The notes: generated by a model from the letters alone, not told the origin. A stretch of DNA of 64,000 nucleotides from Cloeon dipterum (GCF_949628265.1 NC_088790.1:23192545-23256544), one strand, 5' to 3'. Shown: positions 13,601 to 24,773, numbered from the stretch's first letter. Program-made: numbers and translations.

Positions 13601-14955
13601 TAACCCTCTAAATTCATCATTGCCTTTGGTCAAATTAAAACACAGAAACCCAACACTAAACAACTTAACCATTGCACCAATTGATTGATGATTGCACTTT
13701 ACACAATGTACATATATATGGCAATCAGCTCTTTTATCTAGTTACTTTCGTTATTTTCTGCTTGAAATGTGTGTACATTTAAGACACAAATTCAGAGTGA
13801 ATGAATTAAAGCCAGGGACTACGGCTGCCACCTAAAATGATGAAAGAAAATGCATTTCATAACTCTGCGTGCATATAACCAAGCGACCAATGCCTCACCT
13901 CCACAATGTGTAAAAAGTTGCTTTTTGTCCTATTATAGCCTTGGTCAAAGATGAAATTATTTTTTTAAATCATATTTATCAACATTTTGTAACCGAGCTG
14001 CCGTGCTGAGTTGGGGGCATACTAGGCTTTTCCAGACCCTAAATAAATCATATCTCCAAAATTGAAAGAATAGAAAATTCCACTTACTGTCACAATGCTT
14101 AATGTTGATATCATTGAAAACTCTTGCCTCTGCTTCAGTCATGTAGTAGCTTTGGATAGATGTACAAGAATAAACCTCAGGCCGAAGCACAGCCAAATAA
14201 TGGACTAGCACTTTAGATTCTATAATCCTCACAGCACAAAACTTTTCTTGTCCAGTTCTTACGATGTAAGGGACATTAGTCTTTTTAACAACGTCCCAGC
14301 CGAACCGGCCTTGTCTAGAATCTTCATCAATCGCAGGTTGCTTTCTTCCGGACGAGTCATCGATGGCATCTTGAGCTTGTTTTGCTGCAACCGGTGCCGA
14401 TGAAGAAAAGTAATGTTGTATGGTGTTGGCTGGTCCGTTGTTTATTCTCATTAAGTTTGCTGCATTTGCCGTTTGGGCGTTGCTCTTCGCCATATTTTCT
14501 TTGAATTTCTCGACCATTGCTGCTTCTGATGGATCGAGAGGTTCATTCTTTACAGAGCCTGGAAATTTACAATCATTTAAAATATATTTATACATACTGC
14601 ATATTTAGTAGGCTTTGCATGAAATGTTATGGAAGAAATTAAAAAGAGGAACGACCGAACAAATAATGCATTATATTCCCCATGCACCAGGTAATGATGT
14701 GCGGCTGCTCCACAAGAAGTATGGGTGAGCATACAAAAAATGGTACAAAATTTTGTAAACAAACATAAATTGGAAGCATATCCGGCGTTCTGGCTGCTCC
14801 ATATTGATGCATGAATGTAGATAGTTCCATGCATACAAAATTTTGAAAAACAAAACCAAACATCATGGGCGGGAGCAATATATTTAAGTATGTAATGTAA
14901 GACCGGTTGCCCGTTTCCGATGTATACCTGCAGCTTGCATTTGTTTGTTCGCCAT
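1644..14955 (-). CDS. Unrecognised 807-residue Gln-rich protein, 11 coding exons
   Basis: Eleven exons join in perfect phase: 14955-14928, 14558-14088, 7944-7187, 5691-5617, 5164-5088, 4484-4229, 4136-3880, 3244-3127, 3003-2908, 1989-1838, 1779-1644. All introns are GT-AG. The protein starts MANKQMQAAGSVKNEP. Residues about 85-420 are a dense, globular-looking region (VRIIESKVLVHYLAVLRPEV, KFCCKVQGIRNELF, DDIKSYFPPGTVFEDYWP). Residues about 420-640 are low-complexity, Gln/Pro-rich, including repeated QQQPQNLL units. The last 130 residues are again ordered (GQTVFPIVIARGTYQ, SELMMTMSDLVAIFFPN, ending VLGHKRPR). There is no signal peptide or membrane segment. The layout suggests a nuclear regulatory protein, but I recognise no named family. 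The exon 3 acceptor ends in GAG and is the weakest junction. Reading through the exon 3 donor gives an alternative end at 7085. Confidence 0.85.
2000..2900. other. Intron 9 of the 807-residue gene; nothing found
   Basis: The interval between the exon ending at 2908 and the exon starting at 1989 is AT-rich. The short open frames in it on both strands show no recognisable composition or splice support. Confidence 0.5.
5692..7186. other. Intron 3 of the 807-residue gene
   Basis: AT-rich intron with donor GTACGT at 7186-7181 and an acceptor ending just before 5691. It contains one fragment of the SINE tail (about 6885-6950), described separately. Overlapping open frames on both strands near 6350-6550 are not supported as coding. 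Confidence 0.5.
6885..6950 (-). mobile_element. 3' tail fragment of the local SINE family
   Basis: On the minus strand this stretch contains CCCGGGTTTCAG, then TTCGTGC, then GGTCCTCGGACAGGGAT. The same ordered blocks end the repeat copy near 31755-31800 and, in part, the full SINE at 52855-53175. It is a 5'-truncated remnant inside intron 3 of the 807-residue gene. Confidence 0.65.
8487..10268 (+). repeat. Tandem duplication of a ~0.85-0.94 kb unit
   Basis: Copy 1 (8487-9332) and copy 2 (9333-10268) run side by side with only scattered substitutions. Both start ACGTAGAATATCTGGTG and end GTGCACAAGCAAAC. Copy 2 carries an internal direct duplication of a block starting GTTAGGTTTTACGATGATTT, which explains most of the length difference. 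Each copy holds a short open frame with donor-like GTAAGT and GTGAGT sites flanking exon-like pieces (frame with GSEIPDLQAHFKLQ), at 8827-9012 and 9763-9948. These could be a captured exon or chance. The pair lies in intron 2 of the 807-residue gene. Confidence 0.85.
10213..12020. repeat. Composite foldback (inverted repeat) element
   Basis: An inner inverted repeat pairs about 10985-11275 with about 11558-11875. Both arms contain the complement of CATCACGTCTGGATGAATGG and the block CACTTGCTTAGAAACACC, and a loop of about 280 bp lies between. A further copy of the outer arm sits at 10213-10463 and matches 11745-12020 in opposite orientation (TTCAGGGCTGA..., CAAGGAAGGTCGAAATCGAC). Between these lie two direct copies of a block with TTAACGTGGCCCAGTAAAAA (near 10560 and 10890) and a stretch of GGGAGCGGGA repeats (10690-10850). 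No transposase frame is present, so this is a non-autonomous foldback or nested MITE. Edges are approximate. Confidence 0.8.
10481..10531. repeat. Short perfect palindrome
   Basis: A run of A followed by TCAATTTTCTGTAGAAA is mirrored by TTTCTACAGAAAATTGA and a run of T, giving arms of about 24 bp with almost no spacer. It lies inside the composite foldback region and could form a hairpin or cruciform. Confidence 0.8.
12021..14087. other. Distal part of intron 2 of the 807-residue gene
   Basis: AT-rich, with a run of about 15 A near 12780-12796. I see no gene. An open frame on the + strand around 13200-13481 has no support. Confidence 0.45.
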
Positions 14956-17900
14956 GTTTTAGAGCTGTCGCCGCTGCCTTCTGCTAGACAAACTGCTCTC
15001 TTTTAACGTCGGGTGAAGCGCACCGATCGCTGATGCCTACGTCGACTATGTAATAGGAGGAAAACGTCTTCTCAAATTCTGAGACCGTCTCTTAAAGCGT
15101 CGCTCCAGGAATCGGAAGCCACCAAAATGGTTACGGCAGACAAATCTGAAAATGCAAATAATTAGCCTGAGCACGAGGAAAATATAGTGAATACGCACAT
15201 AACGAGCACACAATGCGAGAAGAACTGCACCGCTTCGTTGCGCGGTATGAGTAGCAATGAGTGAGAATTGAGAAGAAAGAAGCTTGCACGGCTACCTAGA
15301 ATGTTTAGGTTAAGACAGCCCTCTACCGGCGTGAGATTGAACAACAACACATCACCAAAAGAAATTTCTAACGCATGCGCGTTGGATCAATCCCGTTGAT
15401 GATCGCACGTAGCTTCGACCTATCGTCTGCATGCTCAGTATAACAGTGAGCTTCCGGTTGGTGGCGCTGCAGTTTCTGTCGATGGGGAAATACGCTCCCC
15501 ACCCTAAACTAGCCTCGCATCACGCATTTCAAGGTTAACGTTCTCAAAATACCCACCAATGAGGGAACGTGAACATTCTCCCCACCAATCGAAAAGTGAC
15601 ATTCGTTCGCTGATTATTAGTTGCTACCACCATTGCGCCTTGCGTTCTAGAGAGGCTAGAAACTGGACAGTACAGCGCATGACTCAGATCATTTGTTTTG
15701 GAGAGGGGATAGTCAAAAATAGGTCATTTTGGAGGGGGGTTCTGTGTAGGGGTTAGGGTCACCTAAATTAATCCAATCTTATTTCTTGAAGAATGACTAT
15801 GTAGGGGAAGTCAAACGTATCAAATCCACAGTTTCCGGTCAATGATATCGTTTTTGAACATTTTGGGAGTGCATACTGGGGCATTTTCCGAAATGACTTA
15901 AATACTCTAACAATACGAGACAAAATTTTTCGGATAGACGTTGCGTTAACACTGTCTTAGGACGCGTAATTTGTCTTAATTTTAAACACAAAATGTAAAA
16001 ATCACTTTTAAAACATTTAAAATTTGTTTTTAAAATTAGTTTTGAATATAGTAGTATTCAAACATGCCTAAACCTTAACTCTTTCAATTAAATCAAACAA
16101 AATTACCCTGAGCATTAAAATTGGTCGATTAAAGTGTTCTACCCTCAAGTCTGCTTTTCTGTTTGGATATTGCAATAATTTTATATTTCGATAGTTTCAA
16201 TTTTCCAGTCAAGTAACAGAACATTTTTAATGGGAGGCGTAAGAAATGTTTTTAGTTCGATTCAGGTTCAAGTAAAAGTCGGACAGTTGGAAAGAGATAT
16301 TATGCTACGTCAGCGTGTATTGCGTGTTTTTTAAACCAGGACGCTGCCGGAGACTCACGATCGCGGCCGAATCCAACCCGAACTGTTAGTTTCCCCTCTA
16401 CTGTGCATGACCTGCGGCATGCGAGAGGGAGCACACGGTCAATCAACTTTTCGTGATAGGGGGGAGGAAAAAGGAGGGGATATTCGGTGGGGGAGTCAAT
16501 AATGTGCTTCGCGCTGTTTTTTGTTAAAGGAATGTCTGTAACGAGGGGAAACGAAAAGCGGACACAATAGCACAAAAAGGAAGCATTATCCCCCCCATAC
16601 CTCACAAAAAAAGCTCCAGCTCGACGCTCCGGCTCCGCCTGTAATTCTGCCGCGCTTTACTGCAAATGCATCTACGCCGATCGCTAATGGGTGGCGCTGT
16701 GTGTATATAACACGTGTTGGGCAGGTGCAGATGCAGCATGCGCATGCATCGACACGGCATGCATCAACTGGCAAATCTATGACTCTCACATCTCACGTCA
16801 CTGTATGGACCGAAACGTAAGGAAGAATGGTGCTTTGCTCATAATTTAAAAATTATCAATCGCTAAAATTATACAATCTTTCAACTAAGAGACAATTTTT
16901 TCAGTGTTTAATTTTTATGTGAATATCTGAAGAAAGAAAGAAACCCGCATTTTACAACGACAAATAATACATTATGTATACAATAGTGTTAACGCGATGG
17001 TCGACTGAATACCTCAACTTCAATTTTCAGGTATTTTGCCAATCCGCTTCCCGATATACTCATTTATTCATATTTAAAAATTTACCGAGCATTAAATTCT
17101 ACTTAAGACCTAAGAAGTGCTTGAATAAGCCACCAACAGATTACGCCAACACATATATTCCGATTTTAAAGCACTTCTGAAGAGATTTTAGACTAAATCG
17201 TGCTAACTGTGCATTCCGCCTTTAAAAATAATTATTTTGGAGATCAGGAAACCGAAATCGGTTTCGCCAATGCCGTAGAATCGTGAAAAACAATTTTTTA
17301 AAATGAAAAAAATTTCCGACGGCACTACGCTGAATGGCTGAACTGATTCTTATTTTCAGTACGTCAAAAGAAATTATTTTAATTGAAGAATGCACATATG
17401 CAGGATTGAGTACCAAATCGCAGTGGAAGTGCCTTAAAATCAAAAGTAACCGCTGGCGCCATTTTATGGATTTTGAGCACTAAGTAAGAACGTTCGAAAA
17501 TGGGAATAATATGTTGCAACAAGATATAATTATAATTCGGCGAAGTATTTCTCAGAATATATTTGAATTCATCTTATCATTCCCATCCAAATTGTATCTA
17601 AAAGCATGAATAAAAAACCCGGTCGACTCGCATTCCCTCCGAAACAAGATTCCACGTGGCTCCACGTGGATATCTCGCACATGTCCCAAAAATACCTGCA
17701 CAATAGACGCAATAGACGCAAAGTCAAAACTGATGTAATAAGGGATGGTAGGGGACATCAAATATAGCCTGATAAAAATATCAAGCAATATTTTCGAGTG
17801 TGCGCCGGTCACCCAAAGAAGACGTTTTGACTCGCGCCAACGAACGCGTGCTCTGCTTACATTCAATGAGAATCCAAGCGATGTTGTGGGAGTCGAGTGC

Positions 17901-18063
17901 GGGGTGTACCAGGGAGCTAACTTCACTCCGATCAGCTTACTCGTAATATAAATGAAATCTTGTTAAGGCCTCTGTACTCTTCTTTTATATTATTCTAATT
18001 AATTTTAAATGTTTTTGCTATATTTTTTTAATTCTTGCTTTAATTCTTTTCAAATAACATAGT
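14956..18063. other. Upstream region of the 807-residue gene; no gene seen
   Basis: This holds the presumed promoter of the minus-strand 807-residue gene near 14956-15150. I found no TATA box that I would stand behind. Short open frames around 15560, 16300-16790 and 17550-17926 have no recognisable composition and no splice support. Confidence 0.4.
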
Positions 18064-18550
18064 TTGTGCCGCAGAGGCCTATGCTCGCCCCGCCCACTTT
18101 TGTATCCCTCTGCGTCGCGCGCACTAGCCATCTGGTCGGAATGAAATTTGCTTCAGTTGGTAGTACTGCCCGAGTACTATCGCACAGAGCTAATTTCCCT
18201 CCCTCCGATGAGCTTACTCATGCGCAGCCCCTGTTCACTCATGGCGCGAAAATGCGCCAGTTAAGAAGTTCTGTAGCCACACACAGGTGGCAGGTAGCTT
18301 TTTAAGCCAAACAGAGGTCGTCTCGGAGTTTGTTGCCTGTTACGCCCACGGGCAGAGGGAGGCGAAGAGGGGCGTATAAGATTGGCTTTAAAAGCTATCG
18401 ACCTGCCACCTGTGTGTGGCTGCAGAACTTCTTACTTAGCTGGGGCATTTTCGCGCCATATGAGTGAACAGGGGCTGCTCGTGCGCGCGATGCAGAGGGA
18501 AACAAGAGTGGGCGGGGCGAGAGATGGGCCAATTTGCCGCGGCACGAATG
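18064..18550. repeat. Imperfect inverted repeat with ~170-240 bp arms
   Basis: The left arm (about 18064-18305) and right arm (about 18377-18550) are reverse complements, sharing GCCACACACAGGTGGCAGGT, GCCCCTGTTCACTCAT and CTCGCCCCGCCCACT blocks. The left arm has an extra stretch of about 100 bp absent from the right. Open frames on either strand in this interval are by-products of the arms. It is probably a non-autonomous foldback element. Confidence 0.75.
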
Positions 18551-18734
18551 CCATGGGGCTTGTTTTTTAAAGTTTTGAAGATTGTGAAATTAGGAGTTAT
18601 GGTTTTTTGACTTCCTTTTATTTTACAATTAGATTAATAATGATTGCGAGTGCAACAAATGTCTTTGAAATTATATGCAACCTGAGCTGCATTTGGGGGC
18701 GTGTACTTGTACTGCTGCATATATGTCCCAGTCT

Positions 18735-19576
18735 AAAGTGTATAAATAAGTGAAGCGGAGTAAAAAGTGGGCTGTGCTGTAGCACTACTCGGCTTTTTCT
18801 CCCTATGCTGGCCATGCAAAATGCCCTCGCGCAATCGCCTCCCAAAGCACTCTCGATGCGCGAAAACAATTTTTCGTTGGTACCAATGGATAGCTGAAGA
18901 TTTGCACTTCAACATGTGTCAAAACCAAAATCGAAAAAATGAACAGGTTTTGAGAAATCGGCGAATACATTTCATGCTCTTTCGCGCGAGAAGGCTCGGT
19001 CACGTGACTCGGGCGAGCGCGCTGATTGGTTGCTGGTCGCGCCTTTTGAGTCACAACTGGTCACAACACAGTCTCGGCAGTGTTTACATATTATTCAGTC
19101 AGATTTTCGGCTCAAATTTAGTACACGGCACGACCGTGCCCTGTATTTTTGTACCCTGCCCAAGGCAAACTTATAATCTGATTATGTGCGTCATGTTTAC
19201 ACTGAAAAATATTAAAATATCGAAATGGTAATTGAGTCACTGCCGAGACTGTGTTGTGACTCAAAAGGCGCGACCAGCAACCAATCAGCGCGCTCGCCCG
19301 AGTCACGTGACCGAGCCTTCTCGCGCGAAAGAGCATGAAATGTATTCGCCGATTTCTCAAAAACCTGTTCATTTTTTCGATTTTGGTTTTGACACATGTT
19401 GAAGTGCAAATCTTCAGCTATCCATTGGTACCAACGAAAAATTGTTTTCGCGCATCGAGAGTGCTTTGGGGAGGCGATTGCGTGAGGGCATTTTGCATGG
19501 CCAGCATAGGGAGAAAAGCCGAGTAGTGCTACAGCACAGCCCACTTTTTACTCCGCTTCACTTATTTATACACTTT
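18735..19576. repeat. Near-perfect long inverted repeat (arms ~349 and ~339 bp)
   Basis: The left arm 18735-19083 is the reverse complement of 19238-19576. Nearly every base I compared matches; the arms differ mainly by a 10 bp duplication in the left one (CACAAC repeated near 19050). The spacer 19084-19237 is unique. The outer ends carry TATAAATA; nearer the centre each arm carries TCACGTGA and an NF-Y-like CCAATCAG. All open frames reported by eye in this interval occur twice in mirrored form and are by-products of the symmetry. Confidence 0.9.
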
Positions 19577-20805
19577 CTCCCAGTCATCCCGTGAATTTAT
19601 TGGAGTCAAAAGTCAACAGAAAAATCACAGGGTGCAGTAAAGTCGTTCAGGAGAGATCGTATGCTTTTTTTGTCGGAAAGCTATCCTTGAAATTTTTTTC
19701 GCTTTTTGTATTGAGGCCCAGTCAGAACTCACGTCCGGCCAGGTGCCAGGTTTCAATGATAAGGGGAGCAAGGCTGTGAAAAACAGTCAAAGAAAGAAAG
19801 CCGCTCGCTCGCCCGCTCAGCCAGTTTCCAAATAATATATTTTCAGGCTCGCTTTACAATTTTTGCAATCATGCGCTTTATTTTGACGGTTGAAAATTTT
19901 AAATCAAATTTGGTTAACTTTGTCTAATTTTGTAAAACATTAATAACTATTCTTTTCCCTGGTGTATTTTTAAATCATATTCAGAAAAAATAAATTAAAA
20001 TATTTAAATGCACAAAAATTAATATAATGAAATTTTATTACTGCATTCGCTAGAACCTATTATCCTGACTTTAATTGTGTTTGTTTGATTGAATTTGGGC
20101 TAACATATATGGCAAGATGTAAATTTAATAGGCCGGGGTGATTGTTGTAAATTTTGAAAATAATGCATTTTAACACTACATTTATGCATTATTTGGTTCG
20201 GTTTTTTTTTTGTCTATCGTCAACCGTAATTTAGGCGGTGGCTAGCTAAAGCGGCTGCAGCCGAAATTTGGCTCAGCGGCGGCTGAGCTGAACATACTTT
20301 TGTCGGTTGGCTTGTCAAATTTTAAAAGGAATGTTTGGTGTAGTGCTTATAACGGCCCGAATGGCTGGAAATCATTTTTTTTTTTAATTTTTAATCGGTG
20401 GCTCGCGTGGCTGAGGTAGCCTATGCAAAGTCATGGCGGCTGGCCAAAATTAACCAAACAGAACAACTGACTGAGACTGCTAGTTAAAATTCTATATAAT
20501 ATGCGTTTGAAGCCGTCGACGGCGCAGAAACCCAAATTTGGCTAAGCCAATCAAGGTAAGATTTTTATTCTTAAATTATTTTTATTCGATTCTAACGCGA
20601 TTGCCTGTTTCAGGTGTTACAGCACATTAAATTAATGAACCTCTTATAATTGCAAGCAGCAGGATTGAATCTCATTGGAAATGGGATTGAAAAAGTAGCG
20701 TCATCTTCAATTGAGGGCTCCAACAATCATAAAAAGAGACCATTCGAAAAGGTATTTTAGTATCAAGAAACTTTTCGTATTATTCTAATATCAATGCAGA
20801 TATTA
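19577..20805. other. Intergenic; no gene seen
   Basis: Intergenic DNA between the long inverted repeat and the 3' end of the kinase gene. A stretch at 20220-20300 is rich in GGCTGAGC/GCTCAGCGG-type mirrored words. Nothing else is recognised. Confidence 0.4.
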
Positions 20806-20811
20806 TTTATT
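20806..20811 (-). terminator. Polyadenylation signal of the ULK3-like gene
   Basis: AATAAA read on the minus strand, 135 bp beyond the TGA of the kinase gene. It is the first such hexamer downstream that I noticed. Confidence 0.4.
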
Positions 20812-20945
20812 ACCCTGAATTGTTCTTATACAGACATTTCTCTGTTTACTCATGTAGTTTTGGTCTCTCATAAATATAGCTCAACTAAATGTTTAAATAT
20901 CACACTTAAAGATGACTTTCAAATTTAGTAATACATACAATTTCA

Positions 20946-23112
20946 TCACTGCATCCAACAGTTTTCTGCATTAAAAATAATGATAATCATTATCAATAAC
21001 AATTTAAGTGCAAGGAAGAGCATTTTAGCTATTTTACCTTTTAGATCCAAAGCGGAAAATTCATCCTCTGGCATATCCAACATGGCTTTTGCAACTTCAG
21101 CTCGCTTTAGCCACTTTTTAACCTGTAAAAAGAAAACATGAAATTAAAATAAATTAAATAATTGCAATGTTTCATTCAAGGAATCATCGTCAACTTTTTT
21201 ATTTTAAAATTAAAAAAAATCAGTCCAATTTTTACCTGCAAGTGAAGCAGGTGCTGTCGCCTGCTTCCTTTTACCTCCCTGGAAAGGTGTGTGATTAGAA
21301 TGGCCAGGCACGCCTGGTATCTCTCCAAGGCCAAAGTGAAGTTCCGCTCGCACTCGTACTGCTCGGCCAAAGCCCCCATCTGCAAGGCACTGTGCAATTC
21401 CGGCGTCGACACGGACAAACGCACTGAAAATCGGTCTTAAATTACCCCACCAGATATTATTTGCCACTAGAATTGTCCGTACCCAGCTCCTCGAAAGAGC
21501 CGTCTGCGTTTCTCAACAGGGTTGCAGCCGCTGCAGAGCCCCCAGTGAGTTGCTTCAACTCACAAATTCTTCGCTTGTACTGGTTAATCGTCACTTGCAA
21601 GCCAGACTTCTTTGAAGGATTACATTCAGCTGAAAATATTTTAAATTGTTTGAACCATTTTTTTAGCAGACTGAAAGGTGTATTTTATCATAGGAATAAA
21701 AACTGTAAATAAAAATAAATATTCAATTTTACCTGTTCGTGCGGATGGCTATTGTATTATCTTACTTACCTTCAAATAGAGGTTTTAGGAACAAAAGCGA
21801 CTGTTCATAGAGCTTAATCGCTAGCAGGTGGTTTTGTTCCTGATCAGCTTGAACAGCTTCACTCGCCAATTTGGTAGCCTTCTCCAAAGAATTCTCGTCG
21901 GGCGCGTGCTGCAAATCGAGGAAGGGGTGGGCGAAAAACTCCGGAAAGTCGATCCTGACGGTAGGATCGTGCTGCAAGAGTCGTGTGAGCAGGTCTTGAC
22001 CCACTGCACTCACGTGGCACCCCGTAGGAATCTGTTTGCAAATTAGACACCAAAGGACTTCTTCTAAAAAGAGCGAATTTTTACATCAATGGCGGCATGT
22101 GATTTGATTTTATCCAAGAGCTCGTCAAGGCTTCCGGAGGAGTATGGAGCCCTGCCAAAGAGACATTCGTACAGGATTACTCCCACTGACCAGAGGTCAA
22201 CTTTGGCGTCATAGCTCTTTGTTAGGAGGATCTCTGGCGCCATGTACAGCGGGGATCCTCTCAACGAGCTGCTGTGCTCAGATGATTTCATGGGCTGTGC
22301 AAATCCAAAATCTGCAAAATTGTCAAAAAAGAATTTCCTAAAATTCCGATTTTTTTTATTTAATATAGATATATTTTGTTCTTTTTTGATAGTCTTAAAT
22401 TTGATTTCCACACGCTCACCAGCCATTTTAAGCACAGGATTTGTTCTCGACGTCAACAACAAATTTTGAGGCTTCAAGTCCATGTGACACACATTCTGGC
22501 TTCGAATGTATTGCAATGCTGACGCTAGTTGCTGTAGGAACCTCTTGCACGTTTTTTCTGGCAGTCTGCGTTTCTGTTTGATTAAGTTGGAGAGATCGCC
22601 TCCGGCACAAAAGTCCATAACGATGTGGATGTATCTTTAAAATTTAATAATAATTCCAACAGAACGCTAAAAATATTCAAAACTTCTACTTGTCATCCCA
22701 AAAAAAGTCTTGCATCTCGACGATATTAGGATGTTTCAATTTCTTTAGCAAGGAAATTTCAGTCAGGAGGTTTTCTATGGTCACAGCAGACAGCTTTGCT
22801 TTCTGGACGCATTTGATTGCGACTACAGCTCTTGGGCCATTCTGGATTTAAATAAATTAAGGCTGATATATGTATTGCCTATGATATATTTTACAAAAAG
22901 AGAAAACATGCAAATTTAACCGCACTAACTTTAATAACAATAATCGTTTAGGATACTGTCATAAAGCACAGTTCAAAACAACAATAAATTTAAATTGAAA
23001 AACATAAAAAAGTTCAAAAACAAACCTTTTTATAAGCCTTGTAGACCGTGGCATAACTGCCTGAACCAAGTTTTTCAGCTACTATGTAGCCCTCTATCTG
23101 AGGTAGAGCCAT
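20946..23112 (-). CDS. ULK3: Serine/threonine-protein kinase ULK3
   Basis: Nine exons join in phase to 460 residues: 23112-23026, 22841-22690, 22634-22420, 22311-22085, 22031-21770, 21629-21483, 21423-21236, 21122-21038, 20965-20946. The kinase domain spans about residues 8-270: Gly-rich loop KLGSGSYATV (14-23), VAIK lysine 39, catalytic loop HMDLKPQN (130-137), DFG 152-154, and APE at 176-178. Met in place of the HRD arginine fits ULK3, which has HLD. Two helical MIT-type segments follow, about residues 275-350 and 365-445. Length matches the vertebrate protein (about 470). Members of this family act in autophagy, Gli/Hedgehog signalling and ESCRT-III abscission control. The gene is divergent from XPA across 573 bp. 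The final exon is only 20 bp (ENCWMQ) and is the least certain. Confidence 0.92.
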
Positions 23113-23685
23113 TTTAATTAACAGACATGGACACTGCACTAGCACTAACAATAAGTAAGATAATACACCAAAACAAAACGAGATCCTATCAACGAAATCT
23201 CGTCAAGCAGGCTTGTTCGCATGGCAAGTAGTTTGTGGGGCGTATGTTTCGGGGTTACATGAGGAGTTGAATTTTAGTATGGTTCTTAAGAAATTCTCTC
23301 CAGTACTTCGGCTGTCATAGAGACTTGCTATTTTTTTATAAATTAAAAATCAGATAATGTCGTTTTTAGAAACAAAATTTGAAAAAAGCATGTTTATTAT
23401 TTCAACTATCAAAATGTTGGGTGCTTAGCTCCCTTCCGCACCTGCCTATTTTGATGTACACAAACCATTTGTCTTTGCCTGATTTGCGGGCTTACCACCA
23501 ATCAGCAGTTCCCTGAGCTTTAAAAGCCTGCTGCAAGAGGAGGGAGGAGCTGGTTATCAAAACAGTAACAACAACAAGATTTTGTTTTGATTTGATCTGG
23601 CTTTAAATTTTAAATCCCAAGTTGCGGTAAGCCCGGTAAACTTGCCGGCGACTTTTTGCGATAAAGGAAAGGATTTAGATACGTG
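23113..23685. promoter_or_regulatory. Shared divergent promoter region, ULK3 / XPA
   Basis: The two start codons face away from each other across 573 bp, so both promoters and both 5' UTRs must lie here unless there are further non-coding exons. I see no clear TATA box on either strand, which is usual for housekeeping genes. Transcription start sites cannot be placed from the sequence. Confidence 0.5.
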
Positions 23686-24773
23686 ATGTCAACCGAAGCC
23701 AACGATACAGAAGATACAGAAGGCTGCTCTTCAACAAGTGAATTGACAGCTTTGCAAAGAGAGAGGATTCAGATAAACCGGCAGAGAGCTCTGAAGTTGA
23801 GGGAACTGAGAAACAAGACCAAACCTTACACTAACACAAAATGGTGAATTCGAGTTTAAATTATAAGAAGTAGAAGAAGTTATCAATTAAATAATTCAGG
23901 AATGATTTCGGGGGCTCAGACAAAACAGCATTTTTTGACAAGGATAAAAATGTAGTGCGAATCAGTGGCAGCAAGCTCGTCGACTCTGGAGGCGGCTTTT
24001 TCATCCAAGAAAAAGACGGTGAGCCCGAAGTCGAGGTTCGTATTGTAAGGAAATTTCAGATGACAAAGTTTACTTTATTACTGTACATATCAGATGAAGA
24101 TAGTTGAGCAGCCTCAACCAATTGTGGACGATTCAGAATTGCCGCAATGTTTGGAGTGCAAAGAGGACTTCCACGACTCATTCCTTCTGAACACCTTCGA
24201 TTACTCCGTGTGCGACAAGTGCAAGTATAGGATTGCCAGCGAATAATTTGTAGATTTTAATCTAAAATGAACATATTTCAGGAAGCAGGACGAGGATCAC
24301 GCCCTGATCACAAAAACAGACGCGAAAAACACGTACCTGCTGAAAGACTGTGACCTGGACAAGAGGGAGCCGCCGCTGAAATTCCTGCTGCGCAAGAATC
24401 CGCACGACTCTCGCTGGGGCTATATGAAACTCTACCTTCAACTGCAAGTGGAGGACAGGGCGCTGCAAGTGTGGGGATCCCTGGAGGAAATCGAGGAGGA
24501 GAGAGAGCGGCGAGACGAGAAAAGGGAAAAGAGCAAAGCCAAGAAATACGGCAAGCACATGAAAAGTGAGATTTGAAATTTGGTCAGGACGTTCAGGAAT
24601 TCACTGTTGTCTTCTGGTTGAAAGGTTTGAGGATGCAGGTCAGGAGCAGTTTGTATGACAGGACGAAAGCAAATCATGAGCATGAGTTTGGTCCAGAAAC
24701 CGACCTTGGCGATGATAATTACTCTCACACCTGCACCACCTGTGGCTACGAGGAAACTTTTGAAAGGATGTAA
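23686..24773 (+). CDS. XPA: DNA repair protein complementing XP-A cells homolog
   Basis: Five exons join in phase to 288 residues: 23686-23843, 23900-24044, 24094-24224, 24282-24565, 24625-24773. XPA verifies damage and scaffolds nucleotide excision repair, binding DNA, RPA and TFIIH. The C4 zinc finger is C120-x2-C123-x17-C141-x2-C144, the spacing of the human protein. It is preceded by the conserved DSGGGFF segment and followed by the DNA-binding domain ([28 protein letters not shown]) and a charged Glu/Arg helix. The C-terminus [16 protein letters not shown] then HTCTTCGYE matches the TFIIH-binding tail. Introns are short (49-59 bp). The last acceptor is AAAG/GT, chosen because only it keeps phase. 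Length is close to human XPA (273). Confidence 0.95.

Noticed and set aside
16300-16789. Open frames on the minus strand of ~65-100 codons
   Set aside because: No known motif, no splice support; the region is locally GC-rich, which lowers stop frequency.
18767-19544. Several pairs of open frames with identical peptides on opposite strands
   Set aside because: They are produced by the two arms of the inverted repeat and have no independent support.
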